A stretch of 58,858 bases of DNA, from contig CAVVHQ010000037.1 in assembly GCA_963748075.1 (NCBI GenBank), forward strand, positions 1-58,858. The letters run 5' to 3'. Each line of letters starts with the position of its first letter. The stretch's first letter is position 1. The notes under the pieces are model-generated. The model saw only the letters and a program-made list of their open reading frames with translations. It had not been told where the DNA came from and made no database searches. The translations under genes and the position numbers were made by a program. This DNA is from VRUE01 sp963748075 (GTDB lineage Bacteria > Actinomycetota > Thermoleophilia > Solirubrobacterales > 70-9). Shown here piece after piece: positions 44,545-50,946 of this stretch.

Positions 44545-45246
44545 GTGGCCAGCGTCGAGGAGACGACCAAGCTCGTGGACTGCATTGTCCGATTGCGGCG
44601 CGCCGGGCGGGTGGCCGAGGTGGCCGACGATGTCGCGACTGTGCGGCGCGTTCTCGAATCACGGGTCGGCCCGACGCTGTCCCGTTCCCGGGCCAGCCGC
44701 ATCCTTGGCGTCAGTCAAACGGCGCTGGACCGTTGGGTGGAGGCGGGCAGGGTGCCGATCGTCGTCACCCCCCGCGGCCGGCGCGAGGTCCCGCTGCAGT
44801 TCGTGGTCGAGCTCCTCGAGGAGATCGGCAGGTTGAAGGACCGCGGCCTCACGCGACGTCCGCTGGCCGCTGCCCTCGGCGAGCGTCGCGATGCGGCGGC
44901 ACGTATCGCCGCGGGCTCGGCGTCGAAGGACCGCGGAAAGCGGCTGCCGCGTGGCCACAGGACGGCGGAGCGCCGCAGCCTGGCGTATCACCAAGCGGTT
45001 GCGGGTCGCCTGGACCGCGGAGCGATAGCCGAGGCTCGAGCCCGCGTCGACCGACTCGCCGACGAAGGCCATCTGCATCCGCGCTACGTCGACCTGTGGC
45101 GTGAAATCCTCGCTCTGCCGCGCAAAGCCATCGCCGAACGGATCGTGCAGGACAGCCAGGAGGGACGCGACCTGCGCCAGAACTCCCCCTTCGCCGGCGT
45201 GCTGAACGAGCAAGAGCGCCGGCGAATCATCGAGACCGTGCGATAG
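44545..45246 (+). CDS. HTH DNA-binding protein, probable antitoxin partner
   Basis: This 233-residue protein has a helix-turn-helix of MerR/excisionase type around residues 48-75 (SRASRILGVSQTALDRWVEAGRVPIVVTPRGRREVPLQ). A long Arg/Ala-rich helical part follows, ending NSPFAGVLNEQERRRIIETVR. It starts with GTG 6 nt after a -10-like TACATT. It is followed 2 nt later by a nucleotidyltransferase-fold gene. This is the organisation of a toxin-antitoxin pair with a DNA-binding antitoxin as first gene. The pairing is inferred from gene order and domain type; I do not know a described system for it. Confidence 0.65.
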   Translation: MASVEETTKLVDCIVRLRRAGRVAEVADDVATVRRVLESRVGPTLSRSRASRILGVSQTALDRWVEAGRVPIVVTPRGRREVPLQFVVELLEEIGRLKDRGLTRRPLAAALGERRDAAARIAAGSASKDRGKRLPRGHRTAERRSLAYHQAVAGRLDRGAIAEARARVDRLADEGHLHPRYVDLWREILALPRKAIAERIVQDSQEGRDLRQNSPFAGVLNEQERRRIIETVR

Positions 45247-45248
45247 CG

Positions 45249-45770
45249 GTGCGAAGGGCGGAGCTCGAACACGTGATTCGAGCCGCGGCGGAGGTCGCCG
45301 GTGACGACGAGCTGGTCGTCGTGGGCAGCCAGGCGATCCTCGGCCAATTCCCCGATGCGCCGCAGGCCATGCTCGTCTCCCGGGAGGCGGACATCTATCC
45401 CAAGAACCATCCCGAGCGGGCCGATGAGATCGACGGCAGTCTGGGTGACGGCTCCTACTTCGATTCCTCGTTCGGCTACTACGCCCACGCGGTCGGGCCC
45501 GAGACCGCCAAGGCGCCCGCCGGCTGGGAGGATCGCCTGGTTCGTCTCCAGAGCGAGAACACCGGCAATGCGATCGGCTGGTGCTTGGAGATCCACGACC
45601 TGGTCCTGTCCAAGTGTGCGGCGGGTCGGGAGCGAGATCGGGAGTTCGCCACGGAAGCTCTGCGCCATGGTCTCGTCGATCGGGACGAGCTGCGGCGGCG
45701 AGCAGCCGATCTCCAGTTGGCGGCATCCGAAGTCGAGAGGGTCCAGCGAATGCTGGCAGCGATCATCTAG
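45249..45770 (+). CDS. DUF6036-like nucleotidyltransferase, probable toxin
   Basis: This 173-residue protein has the minimal nucleotidyltransferase signature: GSQAILGQFPDAPQAMLVSREADIYP gives the GS...ExD arrangement of the Pol-beta fold active site (about residues 27-52). A C-terminal helical segment (SKCAAGRERDREFATEALRHGLVDRDELRRR) resembles DUF6036/AbiEii-like proteins. The GTG start is 2 nt after the HTH gene. Toxins of this type modify tRNA or proteins by nucleotide transfer. That activity here is inference. The gene ends 23 bp before tRNA-Phe. Confidence 0.7.
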   Translation: MRRAELEHVIRAAAEVAGDDELVVVGSQAILGQFPDAPQAMLVSREADIYPKNHPERADEIDGSLGDGSYFDSSFGYYAHAVGPETAKAPAGWEDRLVRLQSENTGNAIGWCLEIHDLVLSKCAAGRERDREFATEALRHGLVDRDELRRRAADLQLAASEVERVQRMLAAII

Positions 45771-45793
45771 CCTTCCCTCCCGCACGTCAATCA

Positions 45794-45866
45794 GGCGAGG
45801 TAGCTCAGTTGGTAGAGCACACGACTGAAAATCGTGGTGTCGTGGGTTCGATTCCCACCCTCGCCA
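45794..45866 (+). tRNA. tRNA-Phe (GAA)
   Basis: 73 nt with acceptor GGCGAGG/CCTCGCC, D arm GCTCAGTTGGTAGAGC, anticodon stem CACGA/TCGTG with GAA, T arm GTGGGTTCGATTCCCAC and discriminator A. CCA is not encoded. It is the intact left border of the toxin-antitoxin island; partial copies of its 3' half occur at 47847-47889 and 49519-49546. Confidence 0.97.
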
Positions 45867-46110
45867 TTCGCTTTCTCCCCTGCACGTGGCGGGTTTTCGG
45901 CCCCTCTGCGCTGACGACAAAGAAACGCTGATTGGGCTCTGTTTGGGCTCTGGCACGCCTGGCTGTAGCCCAATGCGAAACGGCGATCGGCAAGATCACG
46001 GACGCCGATTCGTGCCTGGAGGTCGAACTGAGACGACCACGATTCTCGATTGGGGAATCGAGGTCCTCCCTGTTCGAGCTGGCAGCACGTACGGCGTGGT
46101 CAGGCGGCCT
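45867..46110. other. Gene-poor segment after tRNA-Phe
   Basis: About 240 bp with no convincing gene on either strand. It contains repeats of GGGCTCTG and reads as probable remnant of integrated DNA. A minus-strand frame antisense to the tRNA is spurious. Confidence 0.4.
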
Positions 46111-46164
46111 CCTGCGTAAATATCAATACCTGCGCAGTGTTGCAGGACGGACTATTTACGCAGG
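46111..46164. promoter_or_regulatory. Inverted repeat operator candidate for AbiEi
   Basis: CCTGCGTAAATA (46111-46122) and TATTTACGCAGG (46153-46164) are perfect 12-bp inverted repeats separated by 30 bp. They lie 75-128 bp upstream of the abiEi start. AbiEi antitoxins are known to autoregulate by binding inverted repeats in their promoter, so this is a good candidate site. The -10 box TAGACT lies at 46224-46229. Confidence 0.6.
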
Positions 46165-46238
46165 AAATACGTACCTTGAGGCCGCTGCGGGATGAAATCC
46201 TGCACATCTAGTACGTAAGTGTATAGACTTTTTTGGGG

Positions 46239-46841
46239 ATGCGATCCAGCGAAGCGCTCGACATCGCGCGTCATGCCGGAGGGATCTCGTCGGCTGCAGA
46301 ACTGATCGAGCGAGGTGTCCGCTGGGACGACCTCTACCGACTGCGAGATAGCGGCGAGCTGATCGAGCTGTCGCGCGGCATCTACCGCGTCGCCGACGCC
46401 CCGGCGACCGCCCACCTCGACCTGCTGGCGGTTTGTCGCCGTGCACCGGGGGGAACGATCTGCCTGAACTCCGCTGCCAGCTTCTGGGACCTGAGCGACG
46501 AGATGCCCGACGCGGTCCACCTGGCCGTAGCCCGCGGGAGGCATCGCCCGAAGATCGCCTACCCATCGACGCGAGTCCATGTCTTCGCTGCCGCGACGTT
46601 CTCGCTGGGGCGCGAAATCCGGGAGATCGACTCGGGCGCCACGATCGCGATCAGCTCCCCGGAGCGGACGGTCGTCGACCTCATGCGCCTGCGCTCTCGC
46701 GTGGGCCGCGACCTGGCGCTGGCCGCGCTGCGCAGGTACCTCCAGGGCGGCGATGCCAAGGCGGGCGAGCTGCTCGCGCTGGCACGCTGTCTACGTGTCG
46801 GCTCGGTCATGGCCGAGGCGATGGAGCCTCTGCTGGCGTGA
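46239..46841 (+). CDS. AbiEi-family type IV antitoxin
   Basis: This 200-residue protein has an N-terminal winged helix (ARHAGGISSAAELIERGVRWDDLYRLRDSGELIELSRGIYRV) and an AbiEi C-terminal domain (VCRRAPGGTICLNSAASFWDLSDEMPDAVHLAV, later TIAISSPERTVVDLMRLR). It represses its own operon and counteracts AbiEii. The ATG at 46239 follows TAGACT by 9 nt. The stop overlaps the GTG of a truncated AbiEii. With no intact toxin next to it, it may protect against toxins elsewhere or be a leftover. Confidence 0.85.
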   Translation: MRSSEALDIARHAGGISSAAELIERGVRWDDLYRLRDSGELIELSRGIYRVADAPATAHLDLLAVCRRAPGGTICLNSAASFWDLSDEMPDAVHLAVARGRHRPKIAYPSTRVHVFAAATFSLGREIREIDSGATIAISSPERTVVDLMRLRSRVGRDLALAALRRYLQGGDAKAGELLALARCLRVGSVMAEAMEPLLA

Positions 46842-46966
46842 CCGAGCGCACGCCCCGGCGGGCATATCTCGATCTGCAGAAGCTCGCCCGCGACAAGGGT
46901 CGCAACACGCAGCAGTCAAGGGTCGGCATCAGTGTGGCCCAGGGCGTCCGTCGAGAACCGCTTTGA
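46838..46966 (+). pseudogene. Truncated AbiEii toxin (N-terminal 26 residues)
   Basis: GTG overlaps the abiEi stop. The first residues (TERTPRRAYLDLQKLARDKGRNTQQ) match the start of AbiEii nucleotidyltransferase toxins. Similarity ends near 46916 and an unrelated 16-residue tail follows, running antisense to the 3' end of the Abi gene. The remaining roughly 250 residues including the catalytic GS..D motif are gone. Confidence 0.7.
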
Positions 46967-47567
46967 CCTGGGATATCTGTTCGATCCACACTCTGGCGTC
47001 GGGATCAACCAGCCTTGCCAAGGTGAGCATCTCCTCGTAGTGCGTGGCGATCGGGCGCCCGATGATCGTCTCGTGATGGGCAAGGCGGTTGCGGAACGGG
47101 ACGAGCTTCGAAATCAACGTCGCGATCTCGGCCCGATTGCCGGAGCCGCCCGGGAATGCGCGGTGTAGGTGGGAGACCCACAGACGGTCGTACTTCTTGT
47201 CGAAGAGGGCACGCCAGAATCCGAAGGACAAGCCGGCGACTACCCGTCCGCGGGTCGGCGTCTTGCCTTCGCGTGAAATCCTCGCGGCGGTTGCGTGCAC
47301 ACGCTGTCTCGAAGCCTCGTTGAGGACGGCCGGGTCAGCGAGCCAGGTCTCCCGCGGAGGTGCCGCGGCGTCAACGGGCGCAAACCGGGAATCGATCGCG
47401 TTGCGCAGGATCACCTCGACGTGATGCAGCGTCTCGAACATCGCGGCGGAGATGCGGGCATTCCAGACATAGAGAGCGACGGCCTTGTCGTGATCGCCGT
47501 CGGTCTTGGCGACGTACGGCGCGAATCGGGCCTCCGTGATCCATTTCTCGGCTTGGGTTGGCTGCAT
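46929..47567 (-). CDS. Abi-like protein (Abi_2 / HEPN-type abortive infection)
   Basis: This 212-residue protein has the Abi_2 pattern: ARFAPYVAKTDGDHDKAVALYVWNARISAAMFETLHHVEVILRNAID, then LSFGFWRALFDKKYDRLWV, and the HEPN-like catalytic motif FRNRLAHHETII (RN....H). Such proteins are candidate RNases that stop growth upon phage infection. No antitoxin partner is adjacent. It converges on the broken AbiEii and appears to have replaced its 3' part. ATG at 47565-47567. Function by family only. Confidence 0.82.
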   Translation of the reverse strand: MQPTQAEKWITEARFAPYVAKTDGDHDKAVALYVWNARISAAMFETLHHVEVILRNAIDSRFAPVDAAAPPRETWLADPAVLNEASRQRVHATAARISREGKTPTRGRVVAGLSFGFWRALFDKKYDRLWVSHLHRAFPGGSGNRAEIATLISKLVPFRNRLAHHETIIGRPIATHYEEMLTLARLVDPDARVWIEQISQVKAVLDGRPGPH

Positions 47568-47720
47568 GGCACATTCCTGGGAACAGAGAGAGTCGCGCTA
47601 GACTATTTCGTGTATGCCCCAGGTAAGGCTCTCCCGCCTCGGCGGTGATCCCCCTGGGGCTCCGTCGTTCTCGGCTTGAGGAGTGCCCGAAAAGCAGCCC
47701 TGGAGGCGTTCCCGTCGCTC

Positions 47721-47790
47721 AGGTCAACACCAGGTCAACGCGCCGTCCGAAAACAGCCGAAAATCGCGGATCGCCGAAATGCCGGAAACC
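47721..47790 (+). repeat. 70-bp direct repeat R1 next to att-like fragment
   Basis: The segment from AGGTCAACACCAGGTCAACG to GCCGGAAACC recurs nearly unchanged at 49444-49515. Both copies lie just upstream of a partial tRNA-Phe sequence, so they probably derive from the same integrating element. Confidence 0.75.
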
Positions 47791-47846
47791 GCACATTAGC
47801 AGGGAAAAGCTGGACAGCCGCAAACGCTCGAAAACGGCTGAGGAAG

Positions 47847-47889
47847 CTGAAAATCGTGGTGTCGCCGGTTCGATTCCGGCCCTCGCCAT
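47847..47889 (+). other. Partial tRNA-Phe copy (att-like site), 43 bp
   Basis: Repeats the anticodon-to-acceptor half of tRNA-Phe from CTGAAAATCGTGG to CCTCGCCAT. The T-stem is GCCGG/CCGGC in place of GTGGG/CCCAC, so it is changed on both sides and still pairs. This is the expected product of integration at the tRNA 3' end by an element that carried its own tRNA fragment. Confidence 0.8.
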
Positions 47890-47910
47890 CGCACTCTGTC
47901 GTCTTCCGCA

Positions 47911-48009
47911 GTGGTTCCGGACCTGAAGGCCGAGGATGTGCGCGAGGCGATTCGTTTTGCGGCCGAGGCTGTGCGGGAGCGTGAGCTGCCGCTCGCCGCC
48001 CCCGGGTGA
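47911..48009 (+). pseudogene. C-terminal remnant of a DUF433 antitoxin-like protein
   Basis: 32 codons (VVPDLKAEDVREAIRFAAE, then AVRERELPLAAPG) match the C-terminal end of DUF433 (VapB45-like) proteins. The N-terminal part is absent; the frame starts 22 bp after the att-like fragment. No partner toxin remains. Confidence 0.6.
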
Positions 48010-48050
48010 ACTCACGCCGGCAGTTCGGGACCGCCGGCTTCCCCTGGGTG

Positions 48051-48104
48051 ACCTTCCACACCTTCCACACCTTCCACACCTTCCACACCTTCCACACCTT
48101 CCAC
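48051..48104 (+). repeat. 9-bp tandem repeat ACCTTCCAC, six copies
   Basis: Six perfect copies, in frame with the abiEi-like pseudogene that follows, encode Thr-Phe-His repeats from a GTG at 48006. The array ends 28 bp before the likely abiEi-like start. Confidence 0.9.
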
Positions 48105-48131
48105 CACACCTGCGCCTCGCTGCTGTTCGAA

Positions 48132-48718
48132 GTGCTCGACATCGCGCGTCGCGCTGGGGGGATCTCATCGGCCGCGGAGCTGATCGAGAGAGGCGCTCGC
48201 CGGGAGGACCTGTATCGGCTGCGGGATAGCGGCGAGCTGATCGAGCTATCGCGCGGCGTGTACCGCGTGGCCGACGCTCCGGCGACCGCTCATCTCGATC
48301 TGGTGGCCGTGTGCCGCAGGGCGCCGGAGGGGATGATCTGCCTCAACTCCGCCGTCAGCTTCTGGGACTTGAGCGACGAGATGCCCGACGCGGTCCACCT
48401 ATCGATAGCCCGTGGGAGGCATCGCCGAGGATCGCCTACCCACCCACGCGGGTTCACGTCTTCGCTGCTGCGACGTTCTCGCTCGGACGTGACATCGAGG
48501 GGATCGATTCGGGCGAGACGATCGCGATCAGCTCCAAGGAGCGGACGATCGTCGACCTCATGCGCCTTCGCTCGCGCGTGGGCCGCGATCTGGCGCTGGG
48601 AGCGCTGCGCAGGTATTTCCAGGGCGGCGATGCCAAGCCGGGCGAGCTGCTGGCGCTGGCACGCCGTCTGCGTGTCGGCTCGGTCATGGCCGAGGCGATG
48701 GAGCCTCTGCTGGCGTGA
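48132..48718 (+). pseudogene. Second AbiEi-family antitoxin copy, frameshifted
   Basis: Paralogue of the AbiEi at 46239: LDIARRAGGISSAAELIERGARREDLYRL in the first frame, then RVHVFAAATFSLGRDI and LRVGSVMAEAMEPLLA in another. Compared with copy 1, one C is missing near 48425 (GCATCGCCGAGG against GCATCGCCCGAAG), which breaks the frame. The following toxin is reduced to a few codons (TERTLGARP). There is no normal promoter, since the 9-bp repeat array lies upstream. Confidence 0.75.
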
Positions 48719-48812
48719 CCGAGCGCACGCTCGGAGCGAGACCATCAGGCGGGCTGTGAACCGGATTCGGAAGCCTGTTCATGTCGCCTTACCATGGCGC
48801 TACAATGCGTGT

Positions 48813-49049
48813 ATGGCTACCGATACTGCCACGATCAGGGTCACCCGCGAGACCCGCGATCTTCTCGCGCGGCAGGCGAGCAAACGGGGCGTGTCCCTGT
48901 CGGCGATGCTCTCCGACCTTGCCCAGGATGTCGCCCGCGAGGGGATCTTCCGCGCCGAGCGAGAGGCCACTCGGATGGATGCCGGCGTCGCCGCCGTGAA
49001 TGCCGAGGACCGCGAGTGGGAGGCGACCCTCGGCGATGGCGTCGACTGA
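48813..49049 (+). CDS. Ribbon-helix-helix antitoxin (MazE-like)
   Basis: A 78-residue protein. The N-terminal ribbon-helix-helix (TATIRVTRETRDLLARQASKRGVSLSAMLSDLAQDVARE) binds operator DNA, and the acidic C terminus (AAVNAEDREWEATLGDGVD) blocks the toxin. The ATG lies 7 nt after TACAAT (48801-48806), a leaderless promoter. It overlaps the mazF start by 14 nt. Confidence 0.85.
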   Translation: MATDTATIRVTRETRDLLARQASKRGVSLSAMLSDLAQDVAREGIFRAEREATRMDAGVAAVNAEDREWEATLGDGVD

Positions 49050-49392
49050 GCCTCGGCGCGGAGAGATCTGGCTCACGTCCCTCGGCGCCGTGCGAAAAGG
49101 CGAGCCCGGCAAGAATCGCCCGGCGGTTGTGATTTCGGTCGATGAGATCACGACGGGGCTGGAGGACGAGCTGATCGTGGTCGTCCCGGTTTCCACCTCA
49201 CGTGCCGCCTTCCCGCTTCGGCCGCAGGTCTCCCCCGACGAAGGCATCGAGCGGGACAGCGTAGCCGTGTGCCGAGGTGTCAGGGCCGTCGCTCGCAAGC
49301 GATTGCTTCGCCGGCTCGGCAAGGCGAAGGCCGATACCGTGCATGAGGTCGAGCGGGCTCTCGGGATGATCCTCGGGCTCGACTCCGAGTAG
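49036..49392 (+). CDS. mazF: MazF-family endoribonuclease toxin
   Basis: This 118-residue PemK/MazF toxin begins EPRRGEIWLTSLGAVRKGEPGKNRPAVVIS and contains VVVPVSTSRAAFPLRPQVSP and DSVAVCRGVRAVARKRL. It cleaves single-stranded RNA at short motifs. The RPAVVIS core and the conserved Arg and Ser/Thr positions of the active site are kept. It overlaps the antitoxin by 14 nt and is the only complete toxin-antitoxin pair between the att-like fragments. Its stop codon coincides with the start of the third 20-bp repeat. Confidence 0.9.
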   Translation: MASTEPRRGEIWLTSLGAVRKGEPGKNRPAVVISVDEITTGLEDELIVVVPVSTSRAAFPLRPQVSPDEGIERDSVAVCRGVRAVARKRLLRRLGKAKADTVHEVERALGMILGLDSE

Positions 49393-49411
49393 AGCCTCTG
49401 CTGGCGTGACC
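49392..49411 (+). repeat. 20-bp direct repeat, third copy
   Basis: GAGCCTCTGCTGGCGTGACC occurs at 46824-46843, 48701-48720 and 49392-49411. The first two are the abiEi stop regions; the third is a bare fragment. The mazEF cassette is bounded by copies 2 and 3. Confidence 0.85.
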
Positions 49412-49443
49412 AGCCATGATGCGTGCTGTTCACGCCGCGCTCG

Positions 49444-49515
49444 GGTCAACGCCAGGTCAACGCAACGCGCCGTCCGAAAACAGCCGAAAATCGCGGATCG
49501 CCGAAATGCTGGAAA
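49444..49515 (+). repeat. 70-bp direct repeat R2
   Basis: Second copy of the repeat at 47721-47790, again directly upstream of a partial tRNA-Phe. The 57 bp that separate R1 from its tRNA fragment are absent here. Confidence 0.75.
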
Positions 49516-49518
49516 CGG

Positions 49519-49546
49519 GTCGCCGGTTCGATTCCGGCCCTCGCCA
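49519..49546 (+). other. Shorter partial tRNA-Phe copy (att-like site)
   Basis: 28 bp from GTCGCCGG to CTCGCCA, identical in T-stem to the copy at 47847-47889. It marks the right edge of the island; the chromosomal gene interrupted or truncated here is a dienelactone hydrolase. Confidence 0.75.
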
Positions 49547-49549
49547 CTC

Positions 49550-49789
49550 ATGGGCGGAGGGTTCGCCCTGCTGCTGGCGCCCGGACACGGCTACTCGGCC
49601 TCGAGCGTCAACTACGGGCCGGTGCCGCGGGACGCCGAGGAGCTGCTCTCCGGCGCCTGCCCGATCGTCGCCAGCTACGGCGCTCGCGATCGCACCTTCG
49701 GCAGACCGAAGAAGACGCCGGCGGGCCGGCGCATCGTCGCCTTCTTCGACACCCACCTGAAGGGGCGCCCCGCTACGCCCGCGACTTGA
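49550..49789 (+). pseudogene. Truncated dienelactone hydrolase fragment
   Basis: 79 codons. It begins GGGFALLLAPGHGYSASSVNYG and continues PRDAEELLSGACPIVASYGARDRTFG, with the Asp of the catalytic triad visible, then ends FFDTHLKGRP. The N-terminal half with the nucleophile Cys is missing, and a loop between GARDRTFG and FFDTHL has been lost. It begins 3 bp after the att-like sequence, so the island boundary coincides with the truncation. Confidence 0.7.
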
Positions 49790-49811
49790 CGTTCGCTACG
49801 AGAACCGGGGC

Positions 49812-50813
49812 TTAGCGCGGGCTCGGACCCCAGCCAGGGGGGCCGAGGTAATCGCAGCAGCCTTCCTTGCTCGTGCCCCCTTCGAATACCTGCACGCCGC
49901 CGCGGCCGTTGGCGCGGACCACGACGACCGCGAAGGTGGACTTGGTCTTGCGCCAGAGGGCGAGGTGCCGGCCGTCCGGTGCCCAGGAGGGGTCGGTGTA
50001 GCAGCGGTCCTCGGAGCAGGTGCCGTTGCTGCGGGTCAGCTGGCGCACTCGGTTGCGCCGCCCGATCTGCGCGACGAAAACGTTCGCCCCGCCCGGCTGG
50101 TGACGGCTGCTTGCGAAGGCGATTCGACGGCCGTCGGGCGAGACGTCGGGGTCGAACTCCTTGAGGCGCCCGCCGACCAGCAGCCGCACGTGCCCGCCGT
50201 TGGGGCGCATCGAGAAGATGTTGCTGCTGTCGCCGGGGCTTTTCGGGTTGCGATCGCTGACGAAGGCGATCCACTTCCCGTTCGGCGAGTAGGCGGGTTC
50301 GGTGTCGACGGGTCGGCCGCTGGTGAGCTGCCGCAGCCCGCCGCCGTCGACCCTGACCCTGAAGATGTGCCGGGCCGACGTCGACGGCTGATACCGCTCG
50401 AAGACGACCAGCTTCCCGTTCGGCGAGAACGACGGGTCGGAGTCGGAGTAGTCGTCCCCGCTGGTCAGCTGCCTGATTCCGCTGCTGTCGCTGCGCATGA
50501 CGAAGATGTGGCTGCCGCGCCTTTCGCCTGCCGTGTGGCGCTTGCTTTCGAATGCGATCAGCTGTCCGTCCGCCGAGTAGGAGGGGCTCGCGTCGGTGGG
50601 TTCTTCGGTCAGCGGCTGGGGCGACCGTCCCAGGCGCGGGGGGTGCGCGACCAGGCCGCCGGCGTATTCGGCTTCGGTTTCGCCGGTGAAAACCTTCTGG
50701 TAGGCGATCGGCCCGGGCCTGCCCGGAAAGGCGCCCCACGCCGGCACGGCCGCGATCAGCAGCGCGAGCATCCCGATCGCCGGCCCCGCGACGAGGCGGA
50801 GCCGCCTGCCCAT
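49812..50813 (-). CDS. TolB-like beta-propeller (PD40 repeat) protein, exported
   Basis: A protein of about 333 residues. The signal peptide (LRLVAGPAIGMLALLIAAVPAWGAFPG) is followed by WD40-like PD40 repeats: SPSYSADGQLIAFESKR, DPSFSPNGKLVVFERYQ, EPAYSPNGKWIAFVSDRN, DPDVSPDGRRIAFASSR and DPSWAPDGRHLALWRK. The start ATG at 50813 has GGAGAG 6 nt upstream; ATG 50828 is an alternative. Two adjacent Cys occur near the C terminus. Likely a periplasm/wall scaffold; ligand unknown. Confidence 0.85.
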   Translation of the reverse strand: MGRRLRLVAGPAIGMLALLIAAVPAWGAFPGRPGPIAYQKVFTGETEAEYAGGLVAHPPRLGRSPQPLTEEPTDASPSYSADGQLIAFESKRHTAGERRGSHIFVMRSDSSGIRQLTSGDDYSDSDPSFSPNGKLVVFERYQPSTSARHIFRVRVDGGGLRQLTSGRPVDTEPAYSPNGKWIAFVSDRNPKSPGDSSNIFSMRPNGGHVRLLVGGRLKEFDPDVSPDGRRIAFASSRHQPGGANVFVAQIGRRNRVRQLTRSNGTCSEDRCYTDPSWAPDGRHLALWRKTKSTFAVVVVRANGRGGVQVFEGGTSKEGCCDYLGPPGWGPSPR

Positions 50814-50896
50814 CTTGCTCTCCAACATCTCGAACAGAGTAGCTGCGTGGCCGCCGGCATCGACTTCCGGCGAGCCGGATGTTCGATGTCGGACGT

Positions 50897-50943
50897 CTAC
50901 CCCCGCCACGCGATCGAGCAGCCGACCGGCTCGGTCTCGGCCG
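50897..50943 (-). pseudogene. C-terminal tail remnant of a redoxin gene
   Basis: The 15 codons IAAETEPVGCSIAWRG followed by TAG nearly match the end of the redoxin at 55875 (AETEPVGCSIKWR). No upstream part of such a protein exists, because the preceding sequence belongs to the hydrolase at 50947. This looks like a leftover from a lost paralogue. Confidence 0.55.
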
Positions 50944-50946
50944 CGA

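Noticed and set aside
44545..45770. Calling the HTH/nucleotidyltransferase pair AbiEi/AbiEii
   Set aside because: The first protein lacks the AbiEi winged-helix and C-terminal motifs seen in the true copies at 46239 and 48132.
45805..45999. Minus-strand frame ending GIEPTTPRFSVVCSTN
   Set aside because: It is antisense to tRNA-Phe. This peptide is a well-known artefact of translating the opposite strand of tRNA genes.
48051..48104. Possible CRISPR array
   Set aside because: The repeat unit is 9 bp with no spacers, and no cas genes are present.
47735..48168. Minus-strand frames with VWKVWKVWKV or CGRCGRCGRC repeats
   Set aside because: They are translations of the 9-bp tandem repeat and the tRNA fragment, with no homology or start signals.
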